Source: Listeria valentina (GTDB taxonomy: Bacteria > Bacillota > Bacilli > Lactobacillales > Listeriaceae). From it: a DNA stretch of 64,000 nt. The stretch lies in assembly GCF_011800755.1 (NCBI RefSeq), contig NZ_JAATJW010000006.1:26143-90142 (forward strand), given 5' to 3'. The notes under the pieces were generated by a model. It was given only the letters and a program-made list of their open reading frames with translations, was not told where the DNA came from and made no database searches. A program made the translations under genes and the position numbers. This document shows positions 39,793 to 48,154 of this stretch, one piece after another (positions within the stretch are counted from its first letter, which is position 1; every line of letters starts with the position of its first letter).

Positions 39793-41241
39793 GTGTCAAA
39801 AGAAGCAGAAATCGGCAAAAAAATCTTTGAAAATGTGGGCGGCAAGGAAAATGTTTCACGGATTGCACATTGTATGACGCGAGTTCGTCTAGGGATTCGT
39901 GATCCGGAAAAAGTGGATTTAGACCAATTGAAGAAGGTTCCAGGTGTTTTAGGTGTTGTAGAAGATGAAACACTTCAAGTTATCGTCGGTCCTGGAGTAG
40001 TGAATAAAGTCGCAGCGGCGATGGCTGATGAGGCTGGCGTGAAGATTGGTGAGGTTATCAATGAAAATTTGGACGCGGAGCAAAAATCTGGGAAAGACTT
40101 GGTGGAAGAAAAAGCTGCTGCAACGAAGGCAAGTATGAAAGCCAAACAAAACAATCAATCGGGATTTAAGCGGTTATTGAAATCAATTTCGAATATTTTC
40201 GTTCCGTTGATTCCTGGTTTCGTTGGTGCGGGCTTGATCGCAGGTATTGCAGCCATTTTGGCGAATAATATCACAGCTGGGAATTTAGACGCGGGAACAT
40301 GGACGCAGTATGTTGATATTTTGGGAGTAATTAATAAAGGTATTTTCGCTTTTCTTTCGATTTATGTTGGGATTAATACGGCAAGTGAATTTGGGGGAAC
40401 GCCGGTTTTAGGTGGCGGAATTGCTGGGATTACAATGTTGTCGGGGCTTGCTGATGGGCATACGATTACAAATATTTTCACGGGTGATGCGATTTTATCA
40501 GGACAAGGCGGAATTATTGGTGTTTTGTTCGCAGTTTGGCTAATGTGTCTGCTTGAAAAGGGTTTGCGCAAATTTATTCCAAATGCTATTGATATTATTG
40601 TGACACCAACGATTGTAATGCTTGTGATGGGACTTATTACGATTTTTCTTATCATGCCAGTTGCAGGCTTAATTTCAGAAGGACTAGTTTCAGCTATCAA
40701 TTGGACTATTGAAGTGGGCGGACTTTTCTCAGGATTTATACTCGGAACATTTTTCTTGCCAATGGTAATGCTAGGTTTACATCAAGTTTTAACGCCGATT
40801 CATGTGGAAATGATTACGCAAACGGGTGCGACATTGCTTCTTCCTATTTTAGCGATGGCGGGCGGCGGCCAAGTAGGAGCTTCTATTGCACTTTGGATTC
40901 GTTGTCGGAAAAATAGACCGCTTGTGAATATGATCAAAGGTGGACTTCCAGTTGGGATTTTAGGAATTGGCGAACCGCTTATTTACGGGGTTACGGTTCC
41001 ACTTGGACGGCCATTTATTACAGCTTGTCTTGGCGGTGGTATCGGCGGGGCAGTTATTGGAGCTTTCGGAAATATTGGGGCGATTGCTATTGGTCCTTCC
41101 GGCGTAGCACTGATTCCGCTTATTGCAGGCGGACACTGGTTAGGTTATGTTATTGGTCTTCTTGCTGCTTATCTTGGTGGTTTTGTTTTAACTTATTTCT
41201 TTGGCACTCCAAAAGACGCTATGGAATCGGTGAGCGAGTAA
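39793..41241 (+). CDS. murP: PTS permease EIIBC for MurNAc(-GlcNAc)
   Basis: A 482-residue PTS protein with EIIB (residues 1-85, phospho-Cys C27 in RIAHCMTRVRL), a lysine-rich linker, and an EIIC channel (about 120-475, with GEPLIYGVTVPLGRPF). There is no EIIA, as in known MurP, which borrows the glucose-type EIIA. Start GTG at 39793, nine bases after AAGGGG. With murQ, mupG and murR it completes uptake and breakdown of cell-wall muropeptide sugars. Confidence 0.92.
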   Translation: MSKEAEIGKKIFENVGGKENVSRIAHCMTRVRLGIRDPEKVDLDQLKKVPGVLGVVEDETLQVIVGPGVVNKVAAAMADEAGVKIGEVINENLDAEQKSGKDLVEEKAAATKASMKAKQNNQSGFKRLLKSISNIFVPLIPGFVGAGLIAGIAAILANNITAGNLDAGTWTQYVDILGVINKGIFAFLSIYVGINTASEFGGTPVLGGGIAGITMLSGLADGHTITNIFTGDAILSGQGGIIGVLFAVWLMCLLEKGLRKFIPNAIDIIVTPTIVMLVMGLITIFLIMPVAGLISEGLVSAINWTIEVGGLFSGFILGTFFLPMVMLGLHQVLTPIHVEMITQTGATLLLPILAMAGGGQVGASIALWIRCRKNRPLVNMIKGGLPVGILGIGEPLIYGVTVPLGRPFITACLGGGIGGAVIGAFGNIGAIAIGPSGVALIPLIAGGHWLGYVIGLLAAYLGGFVLTYFFGTPKDAMESVSE

Positions 41242-41258
41242 TTAATTGAATGAAGTGG

Positions 41259-41298
41259 GAAAAGTTGAACTTGATTGGATATTGAGTTCAACTTTTTT
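41259..41298 (+). terminator. Terminator after murP
   Basis: Eleven-base arms AAAGTTGAACT (41261-41271) and AGTTCAACTTT (41285-41295), followed by a T-run. Confidence 0.92.
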
Positions 41299-41301
41299 TG
41301 T

Positions 41302-41518
41302 ATAGAGAAATAGGTGTGTCTGGAGGCGTCACTGTTTGGAAACCATTTATTATGGATATGAATCCAAATGCTAAGTTTGGTACAGCTGTGTTTATGGGAT
41401 AATATGCAAAGAAGCCTTTGATTCAGTAACTGGTAATGTGGTACAGGAATGTTTACAGTCAACTCGAAAAAAAAGCATTCAAACGAGCCGGGAAAAACTA
41501 AATGATGTTTGGTAAAAA
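41302..41518 (+). pseudogene. Possible decayed gene fragment
   Basis: The 486-base gap between murP and padR holds two short overlapping open frames, each ended by stops. The first is open to 41401 (…VWKPFIMDMNPNAKFGTAVF…). The second is open to 41518, in another frame (KEAFDSVTGNVVQECLQS… ending LNDVW). A good terminator follows at 41579, with no intact gene before it. This looks like the frameshifted tail of a lost gene. I do not recognise the family. Confidence 0.35.
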
Positions 41519-41578
41519 TAGACACTTAGAAAGCAAAGTTATTAAGGCGTGGACGCAGATCTTTAGATGATATGAAAG

Positions 41579-41607
41579 CCGAAAAGATTTTTTCTTTTCG
41601 GTTTTTG
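41579..41607 (+). terminator. Orphan terminator
   Basis: Nine-base perfect arms CCGAAAAGA (41579-41587) and TCTTTTCGG (41593-41601), then TTTTTG. No intact plus-strand gene ends just before it. Confidence 0.85.
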
Positions 41608-41624
41608 TGTGACATTCATTAGTT

Positions 41625-41679
41625 GACAAATTTTCTATATCGTATTACTATGTAGTAGAACTTAACATTACTATATAGT
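41625..41679 (+). promoter_or_regulatory. padR operon promoter with two operator dyads
   Basis: -35 TTGACA, a 17-base spacer and a -10 near TACTAT. Two related dyads follow: ACTATGTAGT (41647-41656), overlapping the -10, and ACTATATAGT (41670-41679), about 23 bases apart. This spacing on the same DNA face fits autorepression by PadR. Confidence 0.8.
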
Positions 41680-41727
41680 TGGTGGGAAGGAGGAAAATCT
41701 GTTTGTACGTAAGACAGATGACAAATT

Positions 41728-42054
41728 ATGAATGGAATAACTGAGATGTTAAAAGGAGTTCTTGAGGGAATTATTCTTGAAATTATCAATCGGAAAGAAA
41801 CCTATGGCTATGAAATTACCAAGATTTTGCAGGAATCAGGTTTTGAAGATATTGTAGAGGGAACTGTTTATACAATTCTCTTGCGACTTGAAAAAAAGGA
41901 ACTCGTTGTAATAACTAAGAAAAAATCGACAATGGGCCCAGTTCGAAAGTTTTATTCGCTAAGCGATACTGGTCAAAAAGAACTGGAAAATTTCTGGGAA
42001 AAATGGGAGTTTGTTTCATCGAAAATTGATAAATTGAAGGAGGAGCAAGCATGA
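41728..42054 (+). CDS. PadR-family transcriptional regulator
   Basis: A 108-residue PadR regulator: winged helix-turn-helix with YGYEITKILQESGFEDIVEGTVYTILLRLEKKELV (about residues 26-60), a beta wing, and a short C-terminal dimer helix. It is co-transcribed with two DUF1048 genes (4-base overlap with the first). In L. monocytogenes, PadR/DUF1048 pairs such as LftR/LftS control drug-efflux pumps; here no pump gene is adjacent. It is probably autoregulated through the dyads upstream. Confidence 0.92.
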   Translation: MNGITEMLKGVLEGIILEIINRKETYGYEITKILQESGFEDIVEGTVYTILLRLEKKELVVITKKKSTMGPVRKFYSLSDTGQKELENFWEKWEFVSSKIDKLKEEQA

Positions 42055-42398
42055 ATTTCTGGGATAAAATTACAGGGAACGATATTACGCGAGATATGAA
42101 TGATTTTCAGTCGCGAATCGAAAAATTACCGAATGATTATCAGGCGGCTTGGGAAGAAATCATCCTGAACCTCATGGGGCACGCCGATTTTACCGGTCGT
42201 AACCTCATTCCTATTCTTGGTGGCGTGGTTGATTGGTTTGAAGAAACGGCGGCAGATGGACAAACTGTGCAAGAAATTTTGGGGGATGACGTGAAAGGTT
42301 TTTGTGTGGCGCTTGCTGGCGAAGAAGGGGCAAAGTCATTGCGTGATAAATGGCGCGATCAGCTGAATAAAAATGTGGCGAGAAAGCTGAAACAATAG
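42051..42398 (+). CDS. DUF1048 protein (first copy)
   Basis: A 115-residue soluble, mostly helical protein of the DUF1048 family, with FQSRIEKLPNDYQAAWEEI near the start and GDDVKGFCVAL near residue 80. Function unknown; family members travel with PadR regulators. The ATG overlaps the padR stop (ATGA). It is about the same size as the next protein, and the two look like a duplicated pair. Confidence 0.85.
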   Translation: MNFWDKITGNDITRDMNDFQSRIEKLPNDYQAAWEEIILNLMGHADFTGRNLIPILGGVVDWFEETAADGQTVQEILGDDVKGFCVALAGEEGAKSLRDKWRDQLNKNVARKLKQ

Positions 42399-42409
42399 GA
42401 GGGATAAAG

Positions 42410-42763
42410 ATGGGCTTGCAGGAAATTTTGGCCGAAAAAAAAGAATGGCGTAAGCATATGGCGCGAGTCAATGCACTGCCGCAAGACTATAAAGTGGTGT
42501 ATAAAGAAATCCAAAAGTATCTTTTTAAAGTAGGTCCTTTGGAGCTTGTTGATGGGATCAAGCCACTTTCTGATGTTTTGGAACTTTTTGAGGAAGGTGC
42601 TGCGCGAGGCGATGGGGTTCTAGATGTTACAGGAAAAGATGTCGCTGCTTTTTGTGATCGCTTGATTCAAGATTCGAAAACGCAAAGTGATGAGTATGAA
42701 GGACAGGTGAACCAAGAAGTGAAAAAAGCTTTAAAAAAAGAAATGAATAAAAAAAATAAATAA
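42410..42763 (+). CDS. DUF1048 protein (second copy)
   Basis: A 117-residue DUF1048 protein, related to its upstream neighbour: shared pattern RV/I-x-LPxDYxxxxxEI near residue 20 and G(K/D)DVxxFC near 80. The C-terminus is lysine-rich (KKALKKEMNKKNK). It lies 11 bases after the first copy, with AGGAGGG. Likely part of a paired complex or a divided sensor; this is inference. Confidence 0.85.
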   Translation: MGLQEILAEKKEWRKHMARVNALPQDYKVVYKEIQKYLFKVGPLELVDGIKPLSDVLELFEEGAARGDGVLDVTGKDVAAFCDRLIQDSKTQSDEYEGQVNQEVKKALKKEMNKKNK

Positions 42764-42765
42764 AC

Positions 42766-42803
42766 AGAAAAAGCTGTTCCTTGCTATAGGAATGGCTTTT
42801 TTG
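42766..42803 (+). terminator. Terminator of the padR operon
   Basis: Arms AAAAGCTGTTCC and GGAATGGCTTTT with an internal bulge, followed by T's. Confidence 0.75.
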
Positions 42804-42919
42804 CTTGGATGCTTGCTTTTATCAGTTCAGTTTTTGACTATTCGTTTGAAGATGCTGTTTTTCGGGCAAAAACAAAAGAGTATCCAATTAGATGGCTTAG
42901 AATTTCGGGGGGAAGCAAG

Positions 42920-44155
42920 ATGAAAAAGGTAGCGATTGTGCTCGGTGGCTATACACTGCTTTTAAGTATGGTCATTGGCGTTGTAGCAGCCTTGTTTTTA
43001 GCGGCTGTTCACTTTTTAACAAATTTTATTTGGGAACAACTTCCAGAAAGCTTGAATCAGCCCAATTTTTATCCGCTTTTGGTTGGGCTGGTTGGCGCTT
43101 TACTTGTTGGGCTTATTCAAGCGAGATGGGGCGCGTTTCCTTATACAATGCATGAAAATATGGCTGAATTTAGGAATACCGGTCGGATCGAATATAAAAA
43201 TCGATTGGGAAAAACAATTGTGGCAGCATGGATTATTCTTTCTTTTGGGGCAAGTGTTGGTCCAGAAGCAGCACTAATCGGTATTGTTGGTGCAATGATT
43301 ACTTGGCTAGTGGAACATTTGCGCATTAATTTAGCAAGCCGAGAGGAACTTGTAAATCTGGGGATAGGTGCGATGATGTCAGTCGTTTTCCTTGCACCTT
43401 TTAATGGGGTTGTTCAAGATGTCGAACATAAAAATCCAGTGGAACAGAAGTTGCCCGGTTGGTTGCGTTATTCGCTTTCGATTGTCGCTTCTTTTTGTGC
43501 TTTAGGGGCTTTCGTGATCGTTAAACAGCTTTTGCCACTCCCGGAAAGTATATTTGCCATTCGGCTATCTGATCAAACGATATGGAATTTACAAAACCTC
43601 ATTTTCGTGGTTCCTGCCATGATTTGTGGTGTTGCTTTTGCTTTTTATTTTAATGGATTGCAATCGCTCGTTGAAAAGGGACTTCATTTTGTACGGAATA
43701 AGTGGCTACTCGCGCTGATTGGTGGCCTGAGCATTGGTCTTCTCGGGATGATTTCTTCGTATTTCTTGTTTTCGGGGGAGCATCAACTGATCGAAATGTC
43801 GAGTGAAGTAGCGAGATATAGCTGGTCATTTTTGCTGTTGCTTGCGCTCCTCAAGCCACTTCTGGCAGCGATTTGCGTAAACACGGGCTGGAAAGGTGGA
43901 TTGATCTTTCCGGCAATCTTTGCAAGCTGTGTGATGGGATATGTGTTTACTTGGCCATTTAACGGGCACATCGGATTCTTGCTTACTATTTTTGTTGCGG
44001 CAAGCTGTTCACGAATTGTTGGGAGTCCACTTCTTACTAGCTCGATTTTGCTTTTTGTTTTCCCATTACAGTTTTTCCCATTCATTTTACTTACATCGCT
44101 TATAGTGAATCCAAAGCGGGTTCGCGAACTTTTACATAAGGAAGCAAAATCTTAA
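42920..44155 (+). CDS. ClC-type chloride channel/antiporter homologue
   Basis: A 411-residue membrane protein with about ten spans. The ClC pattern is partly kept: FGASVGPEAALIG (about residues 111-123, in place of GREGP) and NTGWKGGLIFPAIFAS (near 320, the GxFxP region). The first selectivity motif GSGIP is not visible; the equivalent loop reads FPYTMHENM. It is therefore a divergent ClC member and its ion is uncertain. The ATG at 42920 after GGGGGAAG is preferred; the frame to 42809 adds an unlikely leader. Confidence 0.78.
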   Translation: MKKVAIVLGGYTLLLSMVIGVVAALFLAAVHFLTNFIWEQLPESLNQPNFYPLLVGLVGALLVGLIQARWGAFPYTMHENMAEFRNTGRIEYKNRLGKTIVAAWIILSFGASVGPEAALIGIVGAMITWLVEHLRINLASREELVNLGIGAMMSVVFLAPFNGVVQDVEHKNPVEQKLPGWLRYSLSIVASFCALGAFVIVKQLLPLPESIFAIRLSDQTIWNLQNLIFVVPAMICGVAFAFYFNGLQSLVEKGLHFVRNKWLLALIGGLSIGLLGMISSYFLFSGEHQLIEMSSEVARYSWSFLLLLALLKPLLAAICVNTGWKGGLIFPAIFASCVMGYVFTWPFNGHIGFLLTIFVAASCSRIVGSPLLTSSILLFVFPLQFFPFILLTSLIVNPKRVRELLHKEAKS

Positions 44156-44161
44156 TACAAC

Positions 44162-44206
44162 AAAACAGGCAAGAAACGAAAACCTCCGTTTCTTGCCTGT
44201 TTTTTA
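44162..44206. terminator. Bidirectional terminator between the ClC gene and tRNA-Val
   Basis: Sixteen-base arms (AACAGGCAAGAAACG and complement) around an 8-base loop, with A/T tracts on both sides; serves the ClC gene on plus and the tRNA on minus. Confidence 0.93.
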
Positions 44207-44212
44207 GAAAAA

Positions 44213-44285
44213 TGGTCCCGACTGGTCTCGAACCAGCGACCCCCACCATGTCAAGGTGATACTCTCCCAACTGAGCTACAGGACC
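44213..44285 (-). tRNA. tRNA-Val (anticodon GAC)
   Basis: Folds as a full cloverleaf on the minus strand: acceptor stem GGTCCTG/CGGGACC (7 bp with one G-U), D-stem GCTC/GAGT, anticodon stem TCACC/GGTGG with loop TTGACAT (anticodon GAC), 5-base variable loop, and T-stem with loop TTCGAGA. It is 73 nt including the discriminator A; the CCA end is not encoded. It stands alone, against the direction of its neighbours. Confidence 0.95.
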
Positions 44286-44390
44286 TCATTAATTTTATAA
44301 TAACGGCTGCAAGTTAAGCTGTCAACTAAAGATTAGGACTTTGTTTTTTTGTGAAAAATGATATGATAGAACAAAAAAGGAGGTTCCATG

Positions 44391-45498
44391 ATGAAATTTG
44401 TCATCGCTCCAGATTCTTTTAAAGAAACACTTTCGGCGGAAAAAGCGGCTATTGCTATTCAGAAAGGTTTTTTGCGCGTTTTTCCAGAAGCAGAATATCA
44501 GCTTTTGCCAGTCGGGGATGGCGGGGAAGGTACGCTTGATGAAAATGCGCCACGCAGAGCGCCAAGCTGTTTCAGTTACGGGTCCGCTTATAAAGCCCAT
44601 CGTGGCACCGATTGCTTTTATTGATGAGCGGAAAACGGCTTTTATCGAAATGGCTGAAATTTGCGGTTTGCAGCTTGTTCCTGAAGATAAACGTGATCCG
44701 CTAGCAATTTCAACTCGGGGTGTTGGAGAGATGATAAATTACGCGATGGAGCAAGGTGCAGAAGAAATTGTCATTGGAGTTGGGGGAACGGCTTCTAATG
44801 ATGGCGGCATTGGCATGGCCGCGGGTTTAGGTTATGTATTTTTAGATGAGGCAGGCGAAACGGTTACACCTGTTGGAGAAAATCTAGCACAAATTCATAC
44901 GATCAAAAAAGAGGGCGTGCGGCCTCAGCTAGCCAAAACAAAGATACGCGTTATTACGGATGTGACTAATCCTTTGGTGGGAACGAATGGCGCTACTTTT
45001 GTCTTCGGAGCGCAAAAAGGTTTAAGCGAAGCGAAGATGTCACAAGTCGATGAGATGATAGCCGCGTTTTATGATCGTTTCTTTGAAATTCCAGAAGTAC
45101 CAGGATCAGGGGCAGGAGGAGGAATGGGTGCGGGTCTTCTTCAATTTGCTTCAGCTGAACTGACACTTGGAATTGACTATGTAATTGAAGAGTTGCAGCT
45201 TAAGGAAGCTTGCACGGATGCCGACTTTGTCATTGTTGGGGAAGGCCGAATGGATGGCCAAACTTCAAGTGGGAAGGCGCCACTTGGAGTGGCGCGTGCG
45301 GTTGCCGGACGGGTTCCAGTAATTGCCATTTGTGGAAGTGTAGCAATGGATAGTGAGCATCTTTATGAACAAGGGATAACAGCTATTTTTCCAAGCATTG
45401 CTTCGGTGGCTACGTTTGATGAAGTGCGCCGGGATGCAGAGCAAAATTTAGCAAGGACAGCGGAGAATGTTGCAAGATTGTTGAAATCTGCCAAATGA
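44391..45498 (+). pseudogene. Glycerate kinase, frameshifted
   Basis: The first 50 residues ([20 protein letters not shown]… [10 protein letters not shown], 44391-44540) are in one frame. The rest of the enzyme, from about [11 protein letters not shown] to the end (…VIVGEGRMDGQTSSGKAPLGVA…), is in the next frame, from about 44557. Homologues have some 14 residues between GEGTxD and VTGPL; here only 34 bases remain, so a small deletion or other indel broke the gene. All later family motifs (GVGGTASNDGGIGMAAGLG, TDVTNPLVG) are intact, which suggests recent decay or a sequencing error. The intact enzyme would phosphorylate glycerate. Start behind AAAGGAGG. Confidence 0.85.
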
Positions 45499-45506
45499 CT
45501 TTGAAT

Positions 45507-45522
45507 TGTTTCACGTGAAACA
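45507..45522. promoter_or_regulatory. parS site (perfect)
   Basis: TGTTTCACGTGAAACA, between the glycerate kinase remnant and the next gene. Confidence 0.95.
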
Positions 45523-45557
45523 TTTTGGGCTGTTTGGATTGAATTGAGGAGTTGGAC

Positions 45558-46919
45558 ATGGAGCCAAAAGGAAAATTTTTTATGTATGCTGTGATGAATG
45601 CAACCGTATTTATGCCATATTTGTTTTTTATTCTCGTTGGTAATCAATATCAAGGTTGGCTAAATGGCTATGCTTCGCTCATTATTTTTTATGTATTTAA
45701 ATCGACGGGGACTTTTTTATTCAATGCCTTTAATTATCAAGCAAAAGCGAAATCGCTGTTACTTGTTTTGCTAACGATGGGGATTGTTGGGTCGGTTTTG
45801 GCTAGCCTCGGTTCATTCGATGCGCTTTGGATTGAAATGGGAGCTATATTGATCGGGATTTCAAGCAGCATGGCGCTGCCCGTCTATATTACTTTGCAGT
45901 ACCACGATCATTTTTATTATGGTAGGAAAATGTCGAATCGCAATTATTTACGGGCGCTTTTTGTGATTATCTTAGCGCTCGCGATAGGCGGCATTTTAGC
46001 ACGATATCTCTATCCAAGTTTAGCCTTTTTATTCTACGCAGCACTACTTCTGATTACCTTTTACTTTGTCAGTCGCTTACCTGATTATGATGTGAAAACT
46101 CGGTCAGGGGATGCCTTTTTAATTCGACCGTTTCTCGTGTTCTTTATTGCTTCCTTCATTCTCTTTTTGTTTAAAGAAGCACGTACCATTGAATCTACAG
46201 ATTATGTGTTTTGGGTATTTCTCGCGGCGCTTGTAGGAATTTTGATTTTTATCGGTGCGGGGCTCTACTTAATGCCGAGAATGAAACTGAAATTGGAACC
46301 TTGGATTTTATATTTTTCCTTTTCGCAAGGTGCAATCATGAGTTTTACGCTACTTTACGGAACCTTTGTTGCACTGGCTGAAAAAAACTTTAATTTCATG
46401 CTATTTGGTGTGTATATGGTGTACTTTTTGGGGACGTTATTTTCACTTGCGGTTGAGCCAATCGTTAAAAAGGCTTGGGGCAAACGCCCAATTTTATATC
46501 TCTACAGTTTAGGGATTGCTTTAAGCTTTATCTTGATTGTGATTCCGGCACGACTTAGCATCAGTATTGGTATTTTTGTTGCCTCCTTGTTTTTATCAAT
46601 GCTAAGCCGCCACTTAAACCGCTCAGCGTATGCGACTGCCACCACAGAAATGCAAGATGCCAGTTTACTACTTCGAAGCAGGTGGACAAAACTGGGTAGC
46701 ATTTGCGGACAGATCTTCCTAATTTTCTTGCTATTTATCGGTAGTTTATTTAGTGCTATGCTTGATTTTAAACAGGTTATCGCGGCTTTTAACGGGGCAG
46801 GAAACATGTCAGGTGATTTATTCTTCGATTTTGCGGGGACTGCGCTTGTGGCAGCGCTCGGTATTTTGCTATTCCTCTTTGCGGGTTTAAGAAAATATCG
46901 GGGAACTGTTAAAAAGTGA
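45558..46919 (+). CDS. Polytopic membrane protein of unknown function
   Basis: A 453-residue protein with about twelve hydrophobic spans across its length, like a transporter of the MFS size class. I do not recognise a family signature. Notable are short loops, a 'KMSNRNYLRALF' basic loop after the fourth span, and a C-terminal FAGLRKYRGTVKK. Start ATG at 45558, six bases after GAGGAG. It could share a transcript with the thioredoxin gene 66 bases downstream. Confidence 0.7.
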   Translation: MEPKGKFFMYAVMNATVFMPYLFFILVGNQYQGWLNGYASLIIFYVFKSTGTFLFNAFNYQAKAKSLLLVLLTMGIVGSVLASLGSFDALWIEMGAILIGISSSMALPVYITLQYHDHFYYGRKMSNRNYLRALFVIILALAIGGILARYLYPSLAFLFYAALLLITFYFVSRLPDYDVKTRSGDAFLIRPFLVFFIASFILFLFKEARTIESTDYVFWVFLAALVGILIFIGAGLYLMPRMKLKLEPWILYFSFSQGAIMSFTLLYGTFVALAEKNFNFMLFGVYMVYFLGTLFSLAVEPIVKKAWGKRPILYLYSLGIALSFILIVIPARLSISIGIFVASLFLSMLSRHLNRSAYATATTEMQDASLLLRSRWTKLGSICGQIFLIFLLFIGSLFSAMLDFKQVIAAFNGAGNMSGDLFFDFAGTALVAALGILLFLFAGLRKYRGTVKK

Positions 46920-46985
46920 ACAGTTAAGCTCGTTTGCTTGACGATTCAGATGGAATGGCATAATCTGAATCGAGAGGTGAGAAGT

Positions 46986-47309
46986 ATGGCGATTATACAT
47001 GCGAAAGAAGACGACTTTGATCAGATTATTGCCAGTCATCCAAAGATTTTACTGAACTTCTGGGCAGAGTGGTGTGCGCCGTGTCGCTGTTTTTGGTCAA
47101 CCTTGGATCAATATGCAGAGATAGAAAATAGAGGTATCCAAGTTGTCAAAGTCAACGTAGATAAGCAAAGAAAAATTGCTGATCGGTTTAAAGTAAAAGG
47201 AATCCCCAACTCGTTTGTGATCGTAGATGGTGAAGTGAGAGGGATGATAACGGGAAAGATGAGTTGTGATGAACTTTCCAAACGTGTAGAAACTTTAATT
47301 GCGAAATAA
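46986..47309 (+). CDS. Thioredoxin-like protein
   Basis: A 107-residue thioredoxin-fold protein with the active site WCAPC (C30, C33) and the cis-proline in GIPNSFV (near 75). In place of the usual GPC-R/K it reads CAPCRCFWST, with an extra cysteine (C35). The charged buried Asp region is altered. It is therefore a divergent thioredoxin rather than the housekeeping TrxA. Start ATG at 46986 after AGAGGTGAG; the longer frame from 46938 is not supported. Confidence 0.88.
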   Translation: MAIIHAKEDDFDQIIASHPKILLNFWAEWCAPCRCFWSTLDQYAEIENRGIQVVKVNVDKQRKIADRFKVKGIPNSFVIVDGEVRGMITGKMSCDELSKRVETLIAK

Positions 47310-47364
47310 AAAAGCCTTAACTGCTGTGCCTTTCAAAAAGGGCTCGTCAGTTAAGGCTTTTTTT
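47308..47364. terminator. Bidirectional terminator between the thioredoxin-like and nitroreductase genes
   Basis: Arms AAAAAGCCTTAACTG and CAGTTAAGGCTTTTT separated by a 24-base loop, which holds a smaller hairpin; serves two convergent genes. Confidence 0.88.
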
Positions 47365-47370
47365 ACTTAT

Positions 47371-47970
47371 TTATTTAAAAACGCGGAAGCGATCTTCGTC
47401 TGCCATGAATTCTTTTTCGCCAGGCTCAGCAGCGATATTACCAAATGGCATTTGTGCACGCAAGTTCCAGCTTTCTGGTAGATTCCATGCTGCTTTCACA
47501 GCGTCATCAATAAGTGGATTGTAATGTTGCAAGGAAGCACCAATTCCAGCTTCTGAAAGAGCTACCCAAACAGAGTGTTGCGCAATACCAGTTGCTTGTT
47601 CGGACCAAATTGGGAAGTTTTCAGCATAAAGTGCGAAATCTTTTTGATAGCCTTTGATTACATCGGTATCTTCGAAAAATAGAACGGTTCCGTAACCAGC
47701 ACGGAAAGAAGCAATTTTTTCTTCAGTAGAAGCAAAATTTTCAGCTGGAACAATCTTGCGAAGTGTATCTTCTACGATATTCCAAAGTTTATCATGATTT
47801 TCGCCGAACAAAATGACAGCTCGTGAAGTTTGTGAGTTGAAAGAAGAAGGGCTGTGTTTTACGGCTTCTTTAATGATTTCTTCAATTTCATCTTGTGATA
47901 ATGATACGTTTTTATCTAGCGCATAGATTGAACGGCGCGATTTAATAGTTTTTAAAAATGTGTTTGACAT
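47371..47970 (-). CDS. Nitroreductase-family oxidoreductase
   Basis: A 199-residue FMN-dependent nitroreductase of the short Frm2/Hbn1-like group. It has IKSRRSIYAL near the start (FMN phosphate contact), KHSPSSFNSQTSRAVILFG (about residues 40-58), VWVALSEAGIGASLQHYNPLID (near 140) and a C-terminal PFGNIAAEPGEKE. It probably reduces small electrophiles with NAD(P)H; the substrate is unknown. Start at 47970 with AAGAGG. Confidence 0.9.
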   Translation of the reverse strand: MSNTFLKTIKSRRSIYALDKNVSLSQDEIEEIIKEAVKHSPSSFNSQTSRAVILFGENHDKLWNIVEDTLRKIVPAENFASTEEKIASFRAGYGTVLFFEDTDVIKGYQKDFALYAENFPIWSEQATGIAQHSVWVALSEAGIGASLQHYNPLIDDAVKAAWNLPESWNLRAQMPFGNIAAEPGEKEFMADEDRFRVFK

Positions 47971-48102
47971 AGGAATACCTCTTTTCAAATGTTATTTACT
48001 TACTTTAGTATAGCGACTAATTTTTATGATTGCAAGCTTTTGTTTTTATGTAAGCGCTAAACCTATTGATCTTCTAAGTGAAAAATTTTAAAAAGAAAAT
48101 AG

Positions 48103-48131
48103 TTGCAAATAAGAACGTTTGTTCGTATAAT
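48103..48131 (+). promoter_or_regulatory. SOS (LexA) box within a SigA promoter
   Basis: -35 TTGCAA (48103-48108), a 17-base spacer, -10 TATAAT (48126-48131). The spacer holds AGAACGTTTGTTCG (48112-48125), one mismatch from the Gram-positive LexA box CGAACNNNNGTTCG. Confidence 0.88.
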
Positions 48132-48154
48132 AGAGATAGAAAGAGGTGATCACA

